A stretch of DNA of 64,000 nt from NCBI RefSeq assembly GCF_900100765.1, contig NZ_FNFO01000008.1, positions 124,001 to 188,000 on the forward strand, written 5' to 3'. Each line of letters begins with the position of its first letter. The first letter of the stretch is position 1. Positions 19,725 through 27,680 of the stretch are shown here, one piece after another. The DNA is from Catalinimonas alkaloidigena (GTDB lineage: Bacteria; Bacteroidota; Bacteroidia; Cytophagales; Flexibacteraceae). The translations under genes and the position numbers were made by a program. The notes beneath the pieces are model-generated. The model made no database searches. It was not told the DNA's origin and worked only from the letters and a program-made list of their open reading frames with translations.

Positions 19725-20003
19725 GGTGATATAGTGTTGTGTCTAAAATGAGATTATTACAATTCTACCGTTAATTAATGTTAACTCACCTAAAAAGTCA
19801 AATTTCGCCGAACAGGAGGTCTACCTTTAATTCTTGAGGGATGTATGCCCACCGGGGCAACTATTTTATTCTAATTCTTTTATGCATAGCGTCTCCGTTT
19901 CGGCACTTGGGGTCCAAAACGGGATAACCTGTTAGAAACCAGAGGCAAAGCCATTTTAGCAAGGGTTTGTTCTAAAATGAGCGATGTCTCGATCATGTAA
20001 GTT
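19725..20003. promoter_or_regulatory. Divergent promoter region with three CTAAAATG octamers
   Basis: AT-rich 279 bases between the LytTR regulator and the PP2C-like gene. CTAAAATG occurs at 19743-19750 (+), as its complement CATTTTAG at 19952-19959, and again at 19972-19979 (+). The first and third copies extend to an 11-base direct repeat TCTAAAATGAG (19742-19752 and 19971-19981). The second and third form an inverted pair with 12 bases between. A binding site for the neighbouring LytTR protein is possible but unproven. Confidence 0.4.
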
Positions 20004-20705
20004 ATGAAAGGTACCTACCCTACTCATCTGTCAGCATCTGATCGATCAGTGCACGCTTTAGAATCGTGCTCGTTTTTCTCTCAGTCCTTCGTACTGGAGA
20101 AGAACGTAAGTGCGTTTGGGGGCGTCCATCATTGGTGCATCCAACAGCATCATACACTTTACCTGGTCCTTGTTGACCTGGGCCATCGCGCTCTTCCTAC
20201 CGAAGAGATCGATACGCCCGTCGCCAACCTGATTCGCAATCATCTGAACGGAAATCCGGTCGACCTGATTCACCGCATTACGCAACACTTCGCGCCCACG
20301 GCCGACGAGCCCTATCCCTTCGAGGTGATGGTGATCAAGGTCAGTACCAGCCTGCGGAAGGTGTCGTTTGCGACGACCCACCGCCCCATCTACTTCATCC
20401 GGAACCAGCGCCTGAAGCGGATTTCGACCCGTACAACATCACGCGAACGCCTGAGTAAGAGCGACGTATACTCCTGCCGCTGCAAGTCGGGGGACGTAGT
20501 ATACCTCAGTTCAGGCGGATTTGCAAGACTCGAAGGCGGTCCCAAAAATCTTTCTTTCGGCGAAAGCAATCTGGAAGCTCTTCTCTTCAACAACCACCGG
20601 AATTCGTTCGACGTCCAGCACCAGTATTTGCAGGAAACCATGGATACGTGGCTGGAGCATCGCCGTCCCCACGAGTCCGTCTTGATTCTGGGGGCAGAAT
20701 TCTAA
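20004..20705 (+). CDS. Degenerate PP2C/SpoIIE-like protein, probable pseudophosphatase
   Basis: 233 residues, start ATG 20004. Its whole length follows the SpoIIE/RsbU-type PP2C fold: FGGVHHW where active enzymes have GDFYW, LVDLGHRALP for the D-x-x-GHG-x-P helix start, ATTHRPIYFIRNQRLKRI for the A-x-x-xP-x-xxR strand pair, GDVVYLSSGGFARLEGG for GDxLxLxSDGxxD, and a C-terminal HESVLILGAEF for DDxxxLxI. The metal-binding Asp is therefore missing at three positions (GD to GG, SDG to SGG, DD to HE), and only the Asp in VDLGH may remain. The reading frame is intact, so a binding or decoy role is likelier than a dead pseudogene. No sensor domain is fused. Function inferred only. Confidence 0.7.
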   Translation: MKGTYPTHLSASDRSVHALESCSFFSQSFVLEKNVSAFGGVHHWCIQQHHTLYLVLVDLGHRALPTEEIDTPVANLIRNHLNGNPVDLIHRITQHFAPTADEPYPFEVMVIKVSTSLRKVSFATTHRPIYFIRNQRLKRISTRTTSRERLSKSDVYSCRCKSGDVVYLSSGGFARLEGGPKNLSFGESNLEALLFNNHRNSFDVQHQYLQETMDTWLEHRRPHESVLILGAEF

Positions 20706-20712
20706 CACCTTC

Positions 20713-22434
20713 TTAAAATTCGTGCAAGCGCTGCGGAATGTTCCAACGTACCGCGGCCGAGAAAACGGTGGTTGTCTGGTCGAGCGCGTCGTCGGCACTG
20801 TCCAGTTGCCGGTGGGTAAACTTGGCGTCGAGAAACAAGCGGTGCCGTAGCTGGTAAGTCGCCGTGAAGTCTGCAAAAAGCAGATAGGTCTTTACCCCCT
20901 GTCCGATGTAGTTGCCAAATTCCTGTCGCTTGTAATTGTAGTCGATCAGGATATTCCCACCCCAGTTTGAATTGGGCAGGTCGGTGCCGTACAAGGCGTA
21001 AATCAGCTTTCCGGTTAACGCAAGGCGCGGAAGGGGCTGGTAACGCAAAATGCCGATTCCTTCCCGGAAGTTGGCTCCCAGAGGATGTGCCAAAGGCTGC
21101 TTGTAATGGGTGTAGCTGGTGTAGAGGCTCGAATGGCCGTACATGTAGGGGCGTGCTACGTTGAACTCGGCTTGCAGATCCAGGTTGGGAATGCCTGCCA
21201 CGTCGATGTACTTGAAACCAAGCTGACCAGCCTGTTTGTTGCCCCACCAGCCGCTGCCGTCGAACGTATGGCTTAGGATAAACTCATCAAGCGCCAGTTG
21301 CCCGTACAGCGACAGCCGCCGCCAAAGCACCCACCGTGCATCGAGTCCCAGCAGTACGTTGTCGGGGCTGCCAAGGTCCTGATCGAGCGCCCGGTAGAAA
21401 ATGATCGGGTTCAGGTACTGCAACTCAAATCCATTGCGGCCGGTGGAATCGTTCCGTTCGAACACGATCGATTCGAATATACCGACGTTCAGGTTTTTTA
21501 ACAGGTTGACGCTGAGGTGATGGAAGGCCAGATATTTGGACGGAAAAACGCCATAGCTTCCCTGAGGCGTACCGTTACCAGAAGGGTCCAAGATGAGGTC
21601 CGCCTTCATTTTGGCAAACAGGTTGGTGTATTCGAATCGCCACACCCGCGTGTTCAGTTTCAGAAAAGAGTAATTGTTGGCAAAGTCGGAAAGGATCATC
21701 GACCGATAGCCGTTTCCGATGAAAAGGCGGTCGTGCCCGGCCTGCACATGAATGTGCCGGGTGACGGGAAAGGTGATGTAGCCACGCGCGGTGACAAAAT
21801 CGACGCCAGTGTCATTAAAACGCTTCCAGAAGCCTTCGTGAGGCAGCACGTTGGTAGCACGCATACGGTCGTTGACGTAGCCGGGCAGCTCGGCCTGATT
21901 CTCGGCCATAAACGTGTAGAAGCCTACTTTCCCGTCGATCATGCCGCGCACTTCCAGGCCACGCGTGTTAATGTACAGCGTGGGATCGGTATCGGAGGCT
22001 TGCCCGAGCTGGCCGTAAAAGACGGGATTGACGTGCAGATCAACCGACGCATTGCGGTAGTGGTAAAAGTCCGCAGGGGTACGGTAAAAGACCTTGGCCA
22101 GCGCCCGACGGCTTTCGATCGGGGATGCCATGCTCCACTCGTGGTTATCGGCCTGCAAGAACTGCAGATTGAAGCGATCGCGTGCATTCCACCGGTAGTG
22201 CGCACTATCGAGCAGCAAACTATCGGCCAGCAGCGCAATGCCACGCCGTTCGTAAGGGCGCACGGACGAATGGAACGCCTCGGCCAGTGAGTCGTTGGCG
22301 GCACGTCCACTCCGAATTTCGTACCGCTCAACCAGGTGGTAGTAATCTTTGTCGAGGGGCGCGTACACACTTTGGCTGTACCCGACTCCTCCGAGGGCCA
22401 CCCCCAACAGGAGGCTTAGCAAGAGCTTTCTCAA
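20713..22434 (-). CDS. Wzi/RemB-like outer-membrane beta-barrel protein
   Basis: About 573 residues from a TTG start at 22434 (reads LRKLLLSLLLGVALGGVGYSQ, a good signal peptide). The frame also opens upstream at 22512, but that extension runs through a hairpin at 22466-22489 and places 26 residues before the signal. The mature protein alternates aromatic/polar strands with tight turns and ends in a barrel-closing VRWNIPQRLHEF. Segments HVQAGHDRLFIGNGYRSMILSDFANNY and LQYLNPIIFYRALDQDLGSPDN match the capsule-assembly Wzi family, which includes the gliding protein RemB. It probably anchors or exposes surface polysaccharide. Confidence 0.78.
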   Translation of the reverse strand: MRKLLLSLLLGVALGGVGYSQSVYAPLDKDYYHLVERYEIRSGRAANDSLAEAFHSSVRPYERRGIALLADSLLLDSAHYRWNARDRFNLQFLQADNHEWSMASPIESRRALAKVFYRTPADFYHYRNASVDLHVNPVFYGQLGQASDTDPTLYINTRGLEVRGMIDGKVGFYTFMAENQAELPGYVNDRMRATNVLPHEGFWKRFNDTGVDFVTARGYITFPVTRHIHVQAGHDRLFIGNGYRSMILSDFANNYSFLKLNTRVWRFEYTNLFAKMKADLILDPSGNGTPQGSYGVFPSKYLAFHHLSVNLLKNLNVGIFESIVFERNDSTGRNGFELQYLNPIIFYRALDQDLGSPDNVLLGLDARWVLWRRLSLYGQLALDEFILSHTFDGSGWWGNKQAGQLGFKYIDVAGIPNLDLQAEFNVARPYMYGHSSLYTSYTHYKQPLAHPLGANFREGIGILRYQPLPRLALTGKLIYALYGTDLPNSNWGGNILIDYNYKRQEFGNYIGQGVKTYLLFADFTATYQLRHRLFLDAKFTHRQLDSADDALDQTTTVFSAAVRWNIPQRLHEF

Positions 22435-22465
22435 AACGAAGGTGTTTAGACAATCGACGCAAAAT

Positions 22466-22489
22466 AGGAGGATTTGTGTAAATCCTCCT
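22466..22489. terminator. 10-bp hairpin between the ABC permease and Wzi-like genes
   Basis: AGGAGGATTT and AAATCCTCCT, perfect complements with a GTGT loop. On the minus strand it is followed by ATTTTG. It sits 104 bases downstream of where transcription leaves 22594 and just before the Wzi-like signal peptide, so it could terminate the permease transcript or act in the leader of the Wzi-like gene. Confidence 0.5.
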
Positions 22490-22593
22490 GCGATTCGTAC
22501 TGCCGCCCTCACAGGTTACGCACGTGTGTAGGAAAAGCGAGGAGGCTGCACCTCAGCCCGTTACCCACGCCTTCCGGCCCTAAGTGCCTTGCT

Positions 22594-23916
22594 TCACTGC
22601 CGATAGAATACCCACTTCGACAGTTCGCGGTAGTTGACTTTTTTGCCGTACATCAAAATTCCGACGCGGTAAATGCGCCCGGCCAGCCACGTGGTGCCCA
22701 GAAAACCCAATACCAGCAACACCATCGACAGAACCAGTTCCCAGATCGGCACGCCGAAGGGCAGGCGGACCATCATCATGACCGGCGATGTAAACGGGAT
22801 AAGCGAAAGCCAGGTCGCCAGCGGCGAGAACGGATCGCGTACGGCAAATTGGGCCATGACGAAGCTCAGGATCAGCGGTATGGTAACCGGTAGCATGAAC
22901 TGCTGCGTATCGGTTTCGCTGTCGACGGCGGCCCCCACCCCGGCGAACAGAGAGCCATAGAGCAGATAGCCGCCCAGAAAGTAAAACAGAAAGGCGCTGA
23001 GCAATAAGGGAATGTTCTGAGTCTCCAGAAGGTGAAATGCTTTGATCACCGCCGGTTCGGCAACGGTAGGTGCGGCGGCGGCCTCAGCTTGTCCTTGGGC
23101 CGCGATGGCGGCTTGAGAAGTCGCTTGCGAAAGCTGCTCTTTGTCGACAAACAGGTTGATCACAGCCGTATACACTACCCCGGTCAGCATGATCCACAGC
23201 AGAAACTGCGTCAGGCCCACCAGCGCAATACCGAAAATTTTCCCGGCCATCAGCTGAAACGGTTTTACCGACGAGATGATCACCTCCACAATGCGATTGG
23301 TCTTCTCTTCGATAACGCCGCGCATAATCTGCACGCCGTAGATAAAAATGAACATGTAGATCAGAAACGCGCCGATGAACCCCAGCGCGGTTGCAATCCC
23401 CACGTTGCTGTCTTCTTCCCCGTCGTCGGCCAGTTTTTTGGTATCGAGGCTGATGTTCGCCCGCATGTTTTCGATCACCGACCGGTCGATTCCGGAAAGC
23501 AGCAGACGTTCGTCTTCAATGTTCTGTTCCAGCCGACTTTCCAGCCGTTGCTGAATTTCAAGTCCCAGCCCTTTGGTCGAAAACAATTTAATGCCCTGCG
23601 GCCGCTCCAAATCAAGTTGGGGCACGTAAAGCAGGGCGTCATGGCCGCTGGCGCGGAAACGTTCCTGTGCAATTTCGAGGGGGCCATCCACAAAGGTGAA
23701 GTTCAGGGTAGCATCGTCTACCAACTTGTCTTTGAACATGTTGCTCTCGTCCAGCACTTCGACGGTCTTGGTCTCCGGGGCGTTGATGCCCGCCCAGATG
23801 GATAACCCAAACACCCCACCAAATAGCAAGGGTCCCAGCAACGTCATGATCAGGAACGACTTCTTTTTAACCCGGGTCAGGTACTCGCGCGAAAGAATCA
23901 GCAGAATTTTATTCAT
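22594..23916 (-). CDS. ABC-2 type permease (NatB-like)
   Basis: 440-residue membrane protein with one N-terminal helix (FLIMTLLGPLLFGGVFGLSIW), a large extracytoplasmic domain (residues about 45-180), then five or six helices. The pattern MRGVIEEKTNRIVEVIISSVKPFQLMAGKI is the ABC-2/NatB signature that contacts the ATPase. An Ala/Gln-rich insertion (about residues 262-285) lies between helices. It follows its ATPase by 28 bases on the same strand. Sodium or small-molecule export is the family precedent; the substrate here is unknown. Confidence 0.9.
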   Translation of the reverse strand: MNKILLILSREYLTRVKKKSFLIMTLLGPLLFGGVFGLSIWAGINAPETKTVEVLDESNMFKDKLVDDATLNFTFVDGPLEIAQERFRASGHDALLYVPQLDLERPQGIKLFSTKGLGLEIQQRLESRLEQNIEDERLLLSGIDRSVIENMRANISLDTKKLADDGEEDSNVGIATALGFIGAFLIYMFIFIYGVQIMRGVIEEKTNRIVEVIISSVKPFQLMAGKIFGIALVGLTQFLLWIMLTGVVYTAVINLFVDKEQLSQATSQAAIAAQGQAEAAAAPTVAEPAVIKAFHLLETQNIPLLLSAFLFYFLGGYLLYGSLFAGVGAAVDSETDTQQFMLPVTIPLILSFVMAQFAVRDPFSPLATWLSLIPFTSPVMMMVRLPFGVPIWELVLSMVLLVLGFLGTTWLAGRIYRVGILMYGKKVNYRELSKWVFYRQ

Positions 23917-23944
23917 GGAATCGGTATGCAGCAGTGGTTAGTGG

Positions 23945-24886
23945 TTATTCAGTCAGGCCGCTGGCCATGGTGGTCAGCTCCGGCATGTCGCCGCGGACCG
24001 TACGGATAAAGATTTCGTTCATGCTCGGGATTTTCTCCTGCACCACGTGCAGCTCGACCCGATCGAGTAGCGCCGCCATCAGTCGGTTCGCCGAACGGTC
24101 ATGGGGTGCCCGGATGGTCGCCTCGAAGTGATCTTCGTCGCCGGTGACGTCCAGCACCTCGAAATCGGGCGGCAACTCACCCAGCACGCCCTGACCCACC
24201 ACCTCGTAGGTGTTGGTCCGGTACTGATGCTTGATTTCTTTTTTCGGGCCTTCCAGCACTTTTTCCGACTTGTTGATCAGCGCAATGTAATCACAGAGTT
24301 CTTCTACACTTTCCATGCGGTGGGTCGAGAAGATGATCGTGCTCCCCAAACTGCGCAGCCGCAGGATCTCGTCTTTGATCAGGTTGGCATTGATGGGGTC
24401 GAATCCCGAAAAAGGTTCGTCGAGAATGATCAGCTTAGGTTCGTGCAGTACCGTCGCGATAAACTGCGCCTTCTGTTGCATGCCTTTCGAAAGGTCCTCT
24501 ACCTGTTTGGGCCACCAATCCTGGATCTCGAAACGCTCGAACCAAAACCGCAGCTTCGCCTGGGCATCTCTTTTCGACATGCCTTTCAACTGCGCCAGGT
24601 ACATCAGTTGCTCGCCCACTTTCATCTTTTTGTACAGGCCCCGCTCTTCCGGCAGGTAACCGATCTGCTCGATGTGCCGGGGGGCCAGCCGCTCGCCGTC
24701 AAACCGGATTTCGCCGGTATCGGCCCCGGTAATCTGCGTGATGATGCGAATCAGTGAGGTTTTCCCCGCCCCATTCGGTCCCAGCATACCGAAGATGCTT
24801 CCCTGGGGGATGTTCATACTCACTTCTTTTAACGCCTGGTGCTGTGCGTAATATTTGGAAACGCGGTCGATTTCTAACAGATTCAT
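23945..24886 (-). CDS. ABC transporter ATP-binding protein (NatA-like)
   Basis: 313 residues from ATG 24886 (MNLLEIDRV); an earlier in-frame start at 24913 adds nine poorly supported residues. Walker [10 protein letters not shown] lies at about residues 38-46, the Q-loop in IITQITGADTG...YLPEERGLYKKM, the signature LSKGMQQKAQ in place of the usual LSGGQ, Walker B LIILDEPFSGFDP, and the H-loop IFSTHRM. The C-terminal 90 residues form the regulatory extension typical of NatA/DrrA ATPases. It forms a two-gene exporter with the downstream permease. Confidence 0.93.
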   Translation of the reverse strand: MNLLEIDRVSKYYAQHQALKEVSMNIPQGSIFGMLGPNGAGKTSLIRIITQITGADTGEIRFDGERLAPRHIEQIGYLPEERGLYKKMKVGEQLMYLAQLKGMSKRDAQAKLRFWFERFEIQDWWPKQVEDLSKGMQQKAQFIATVLHEPKLIILDEPFSGFDPINANLIKDEILRLRSLGSTIIFSTHRMESVEELCDYIALINKSEKVLEGPKKEIKHQYRTNTYEVVGQGVLGELPPDFEVLDVTGDEDHFEATIRAPHDRSANRLMAALLDRVELHVVQEKIPSMNEIFIRTVRGDMPELTTMASGLTE

Positions 24887-25072
24887 GTAGCGATTTTTGC
24901 CTTGAGCGAACAATAAAGTACCGACAAGTTAATTCTTTTACCGATAAGGGAGAGGCGGAATCTGAAAAGGATAAACGGCCCCTAATGTGGGCAATCCCGT
25001 CGGTAACACGCGTAGTGCCTTTACGGTTGGAGAATCTTTTTTCTTTCCACGCCCGGCGCTTACTTTTAGCCC

Positions 25073-25864
25073 GTGAAACCCTCCGTCGCGTTTATTGGCG
25101 CGGGCCGCGTTGCCTGGCACCTGGCGCCCGCCCTGGACCGGGCCGGTTATGCCGTGCAGGAAGTCTGGAGCCGTTACGAAAGTTCGCGCCGCTTTTTGTG
25201 TTACCGTCTGGCGCAAGCAAGTACATCCCAGCCCACGCCCCACGCCTCACTGGATTTTTCAACTTCTACTGCCCGGCTCTTGGTGATCGCGGTGACCGAC
25301 GAAGCGCTGCCGCAGGTTGCCGCGACGTTGGTCCCCCCGCCCGAGGCGCTGGTGGTGCATACGTCGGGCAGCACGCCTCTTGCCGTCCTGGACCGTTTCC
25401 CGAAGCGGGGGGTGTTATATCCGCTCCAAACCTTCAGTAAGGAACAGGAAGTCGATTTTCGGAACGTTCCGTTGCTGGTCGAAGGGCACAACGAAGCAAC
25501 GGCCTCCTTTTTATCGCAACTCGCCCACGAGCTGGGAGGACCGGTGCATCACGCCGACAGCACGCAGCGCCTTACGTTGCACTTAGCGGCGGTGCTGACC
25601 AATAATTTTCCCAATTATCTTTACACGCTGGCACAGCAACTCTTAAAAAATGCCCACCTGGACGTCGGGCTCCTGGCTCCGCTGTGGCAGGAAACGTTTC
25701 AGAAAGCGGCGGCGTTAGGCCCTCAGGAGGCCCAGACCGGCCCGGCACGCCGGGGCGACCGCCGCATCATTGACTTGCATCAACAACTGCTCACCGCTCA
25801 ACCCGATCTGCTGACCCTGTACCGACTTTTGTCGGAGAGCATTCTGCATCATTATCATGTCTGA
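25073..25864 (+). CDS. Rossmann-fold DUF2520 oxidoreductase-like protein
   Basis: 263 residues, GTG start at 25073 (KPSVAFIGAGRVAWHLAPAL). The N-terminal NAD(P)-binding motif GAGRVAWHL lies at residues 9-17; the middle shows LLVIAVTDEALPQVA and VVHTSGSTPLAVLD; from about residue 150 the all-helical DUF2520 domain follows (RLTLHLAAVLTNNFPNYLY...GPQEAQTGPARRGD). The architecture resembles pyrroline-5-carboxylate reductase and F420:NADP oxidoreductases, but substrate and reaction are unknown. Its last 8 bases overlap the KdsC-like gene, the usual pairing in Bacteroidota as I recall. Confidence 0.87.
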   Translation: MKPSVAFIGAGRVAWHLAPALDRAGYAVQEVWSRYESSRRFLCYRLAQASTSQPTPHASLDFSTSTARLLVIAVTDEALPQVAATLVPPPEALVVHTSGSTPLAVLDRFPKRGVLYPLQTFSKEQEVDFRNVPLLVEGHNEATASFLSQLAHELGGPVHHADSTQRLTLHLAAVLTNNFPNYLYTLAQQLLKNAHLDVGLLAPLWQETFQKAAALGPQEAQTGPARRGDRRIIDLHQQLLTAQPDLLTLYRLLSESILHHYHV

Positions 25865-26363
25865 TCGTAACTTATTTCAACCCATTCGCGCCTTTCTTTT
25901 CGACGTCGATGGCGTCTTTACCGACGGCAGCCTCCTGGCCCTGGAAAGTGGCGAACAGGCGCGCGTATTCAACATCAAAGATGGGTTGGCCGTGGTCAAA
26001 GCCTTGCAGGCAGGGTATCACATCGGCGTGATTTCCGGCGGTACGCACGAAGGTGTACGGCGGCGCTTGAGCGGCTTGGGCATTCAGCACATCTACCTGA
26101 AGGTAGACGACAAATTAGCGGTATTTCACGAGCTAGTTCGTCAACTCGGCCTAGGGCCGCAGGAAGTGGTATACATGGGCGATGACCTACCCGACTACCC
26201 TGTGATGTCGCGCGACGATGTGGTGGCCGCCTGCCCGGCCGATGCGGTTGAAGAAATCCGGCAGATCAGCCAATACGTTGCCTCTCGTCCCGGCGGGCAC
26301 GGTGCGGTGCGTGAAGTGATCGAACGTGTGATGAAAACCCAGCAGACCTGGACCGTGCCGTAA
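25857..26363 (+). CDS. KdsC-like HAD phosphatase
   Basis: 168-residue C0-type HAD hydrolase without a cap, the form that acts as a tetramer on 3-deoxy-D-manno-octulosonate 8-phosphate. Motif I is FDVDGVFTDG (residues 15-24), motif II VISGG, motif III region Lys in KVDDKLAV, and motif IV GDDLPD. The C-terminus RPGGHGAVREVIE matches KdsC. The start overlaps the DUF2520 stop by 8 bases, so the two are translationally linked. Kdo phosphatase is the most likely role; related phosphatases act on other sugar acids. Confidence 0.87.
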   Translation: MSDRNLFQPIRAFLFDVDGVFTDGSLLALESGEQARVFNIKDGLAVVKALQAGYHIGVISGGTHEGVRRRLSGLGIQHIYLKVDDKLAVFHELVRQLGLGPQEVVYMGDDLPDYPVMSRDDVVAACPADAVEEIRQISQYVASRPGGHGAVREVIERVMKTQQTWTVP

Positions 26364-26366
26364 CGG

Positions 26367-27674
26367 CTAGGTATAGAGCGTCCGCCCGATGACCTGCGAA
26401 CGGTGCGCGTCGAGTTTGATGAAGATGAACAGCAGGATGGTGAACGACCAGAGCGACGACCCCCCGTAGCTGAAGAAGGGCAACGGAATCCCGATTACGG
26501 GAAACAACCCGATGGTCATGCCAATATTGACCGTAAAGTGGAAGAACAGAATCCCCGCCACACAGTAGCCATATACCCGCGTGAACGGCGTTCGTTGCTG
26601 TTCGGCCCGATAGATGATGCGCGCCAGTAGCGCCACGAACAAGCTGATGATGAATACGCTGCCCGTCCAGCCGTGTTCTTCGCCGATGGTGCAGAAAATA
26701 AAGTCGGTGCTCTGTTCCGGCACAAAGTCGAACTTTGTCTGGGTTCCTTGCAGAAATCCTTTGCCCGAAAGTCCGCCCGAACCAATCGCGATTTTCGACT
26801 GAATGACCTGGTACCCAAAGCCCGAAGGATCGTACTCTGGATTGATCAGCGCCTTGATCCGGACCTGCTGGTGCGGCTGAAGGATGTTGTTGATGAAGAA
26901 GTTCACGCCGCTCACTTCTCCGGCCATCAGCGCCAGCGCCCCGACAATCAGTCCCGTCATGCGAACCTTACGCATCACCGTGCGCTCGTTGAACATCACG
27001 TAAGCAAACGCCACGACCGCCAGAATCGAGAAAGCGATGAGCAGATACATCTGCGGCACAAACAGCGTCAGGACAAACAGGGCCACGGCGATCAGCCCCA
27101 ACACCGGAATCCAGCTCGGCAACCCTTCACGATAGAGGGCCACGATAAAAGCACTGAAAACGAGGGTAGATCCCGTTTCGTTTTGCAGAATGATGATGAT
27201 CGCCGGCAAGCCAATGATGCCCGCTACCACCAGTTGTTCTTTCAGTTGATTGAGTTTGACCTGCGGTCGATCCAGATAACGCGCCAGACAGAGCGCCGTC
27301 GCAAACTTGGCAAACTCCGCCGGCTGGATTTGCAACGCCCCCAACTTCACCCACGATTTGGAACCGTTGATTTCACTGCCCAACACAAAGGGGGACAGCA
27401 GCACGAGTAGAAAGACGGCGTAAATCACGTAGGAGAACGACTCGTAGAACCGGAAGTCGATCACCATGATGGGCAGAATCAGTAAAATGCTCGAGCAGAT
27501 GATCCAGATCATCTGCCGACCGGAGTTCAATTCCATGTCGAAAATGCTCTGATCGGCCTGCGGATCGTAGGTCACCGCAAAAATATTCGACCAGCCAATC
27601 AGCACCAGGGCCGCGTAGAGCAGCACCATCACCCAATCGACTTTTGCCAACGAAAGGCTATCCCTTCTTCCCAT
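26367..27674 (-). CDS. rodA: SEDS peptidoglycan glycosyltransferase RodA
   Basis: 435-residue polytopic membrane protein that polymerises lipid II for side-wall growth with PBP2. About ten transmembrane helices. Diagnostic parts are the long periplasmic loop QSKIAIGSGGLSGKGFLQG followed by FVPEQSTDFIFCTIGEEHGW (the catalytic-Asp region of SEDS proteins) and the final PLPFFSYGGSSLWSF. It starts 6 bases after the PBP2 stop, closing the mre operon. Its stop is 3 bases from the convergent KdsC-like gene, so transcription from both sides meets here. Confidence 0.96.
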   Translation of the reverse strand: MGRRDSLSLAKVDWVMVLLYAALVLIGWSNIFAVTYDPQADQSIFDMELNSGRQMIWIICSSILLILPIMVIDFRFYESFSYVIYAVFLLVLLSPFVLGSEINGSKSWVKLGALQIQPAEFAKFATALCLARYLDRPQVKLNQLKEQLVVAGIIGLPAIIIILQNETGSTLVFSAFIVALYREGLPSWIPVLGLIAVALFVLTLFVPQMYLLIAFSILAVVAFAYVMFNERTVMRKVRMTGLIVGALALMAGEVSGVNFFINNILQPHQQVRIKALINPEYDPSGFGYQVIQSKIAIGSGGLSGKGFLQGTQTKFDFVPEQSTDFIFCTIGEEHGWTGSVFIISLFVALLARIIYRAEQQRTPFTRVYGYCVAGILFFHFTVNIGMTIGLFPVIGIPLPFFSYGGSSLWSFTILLFIFIKLDAHRSQVIGRTLYT

Positions 27675-27680
27675 CCGTGT

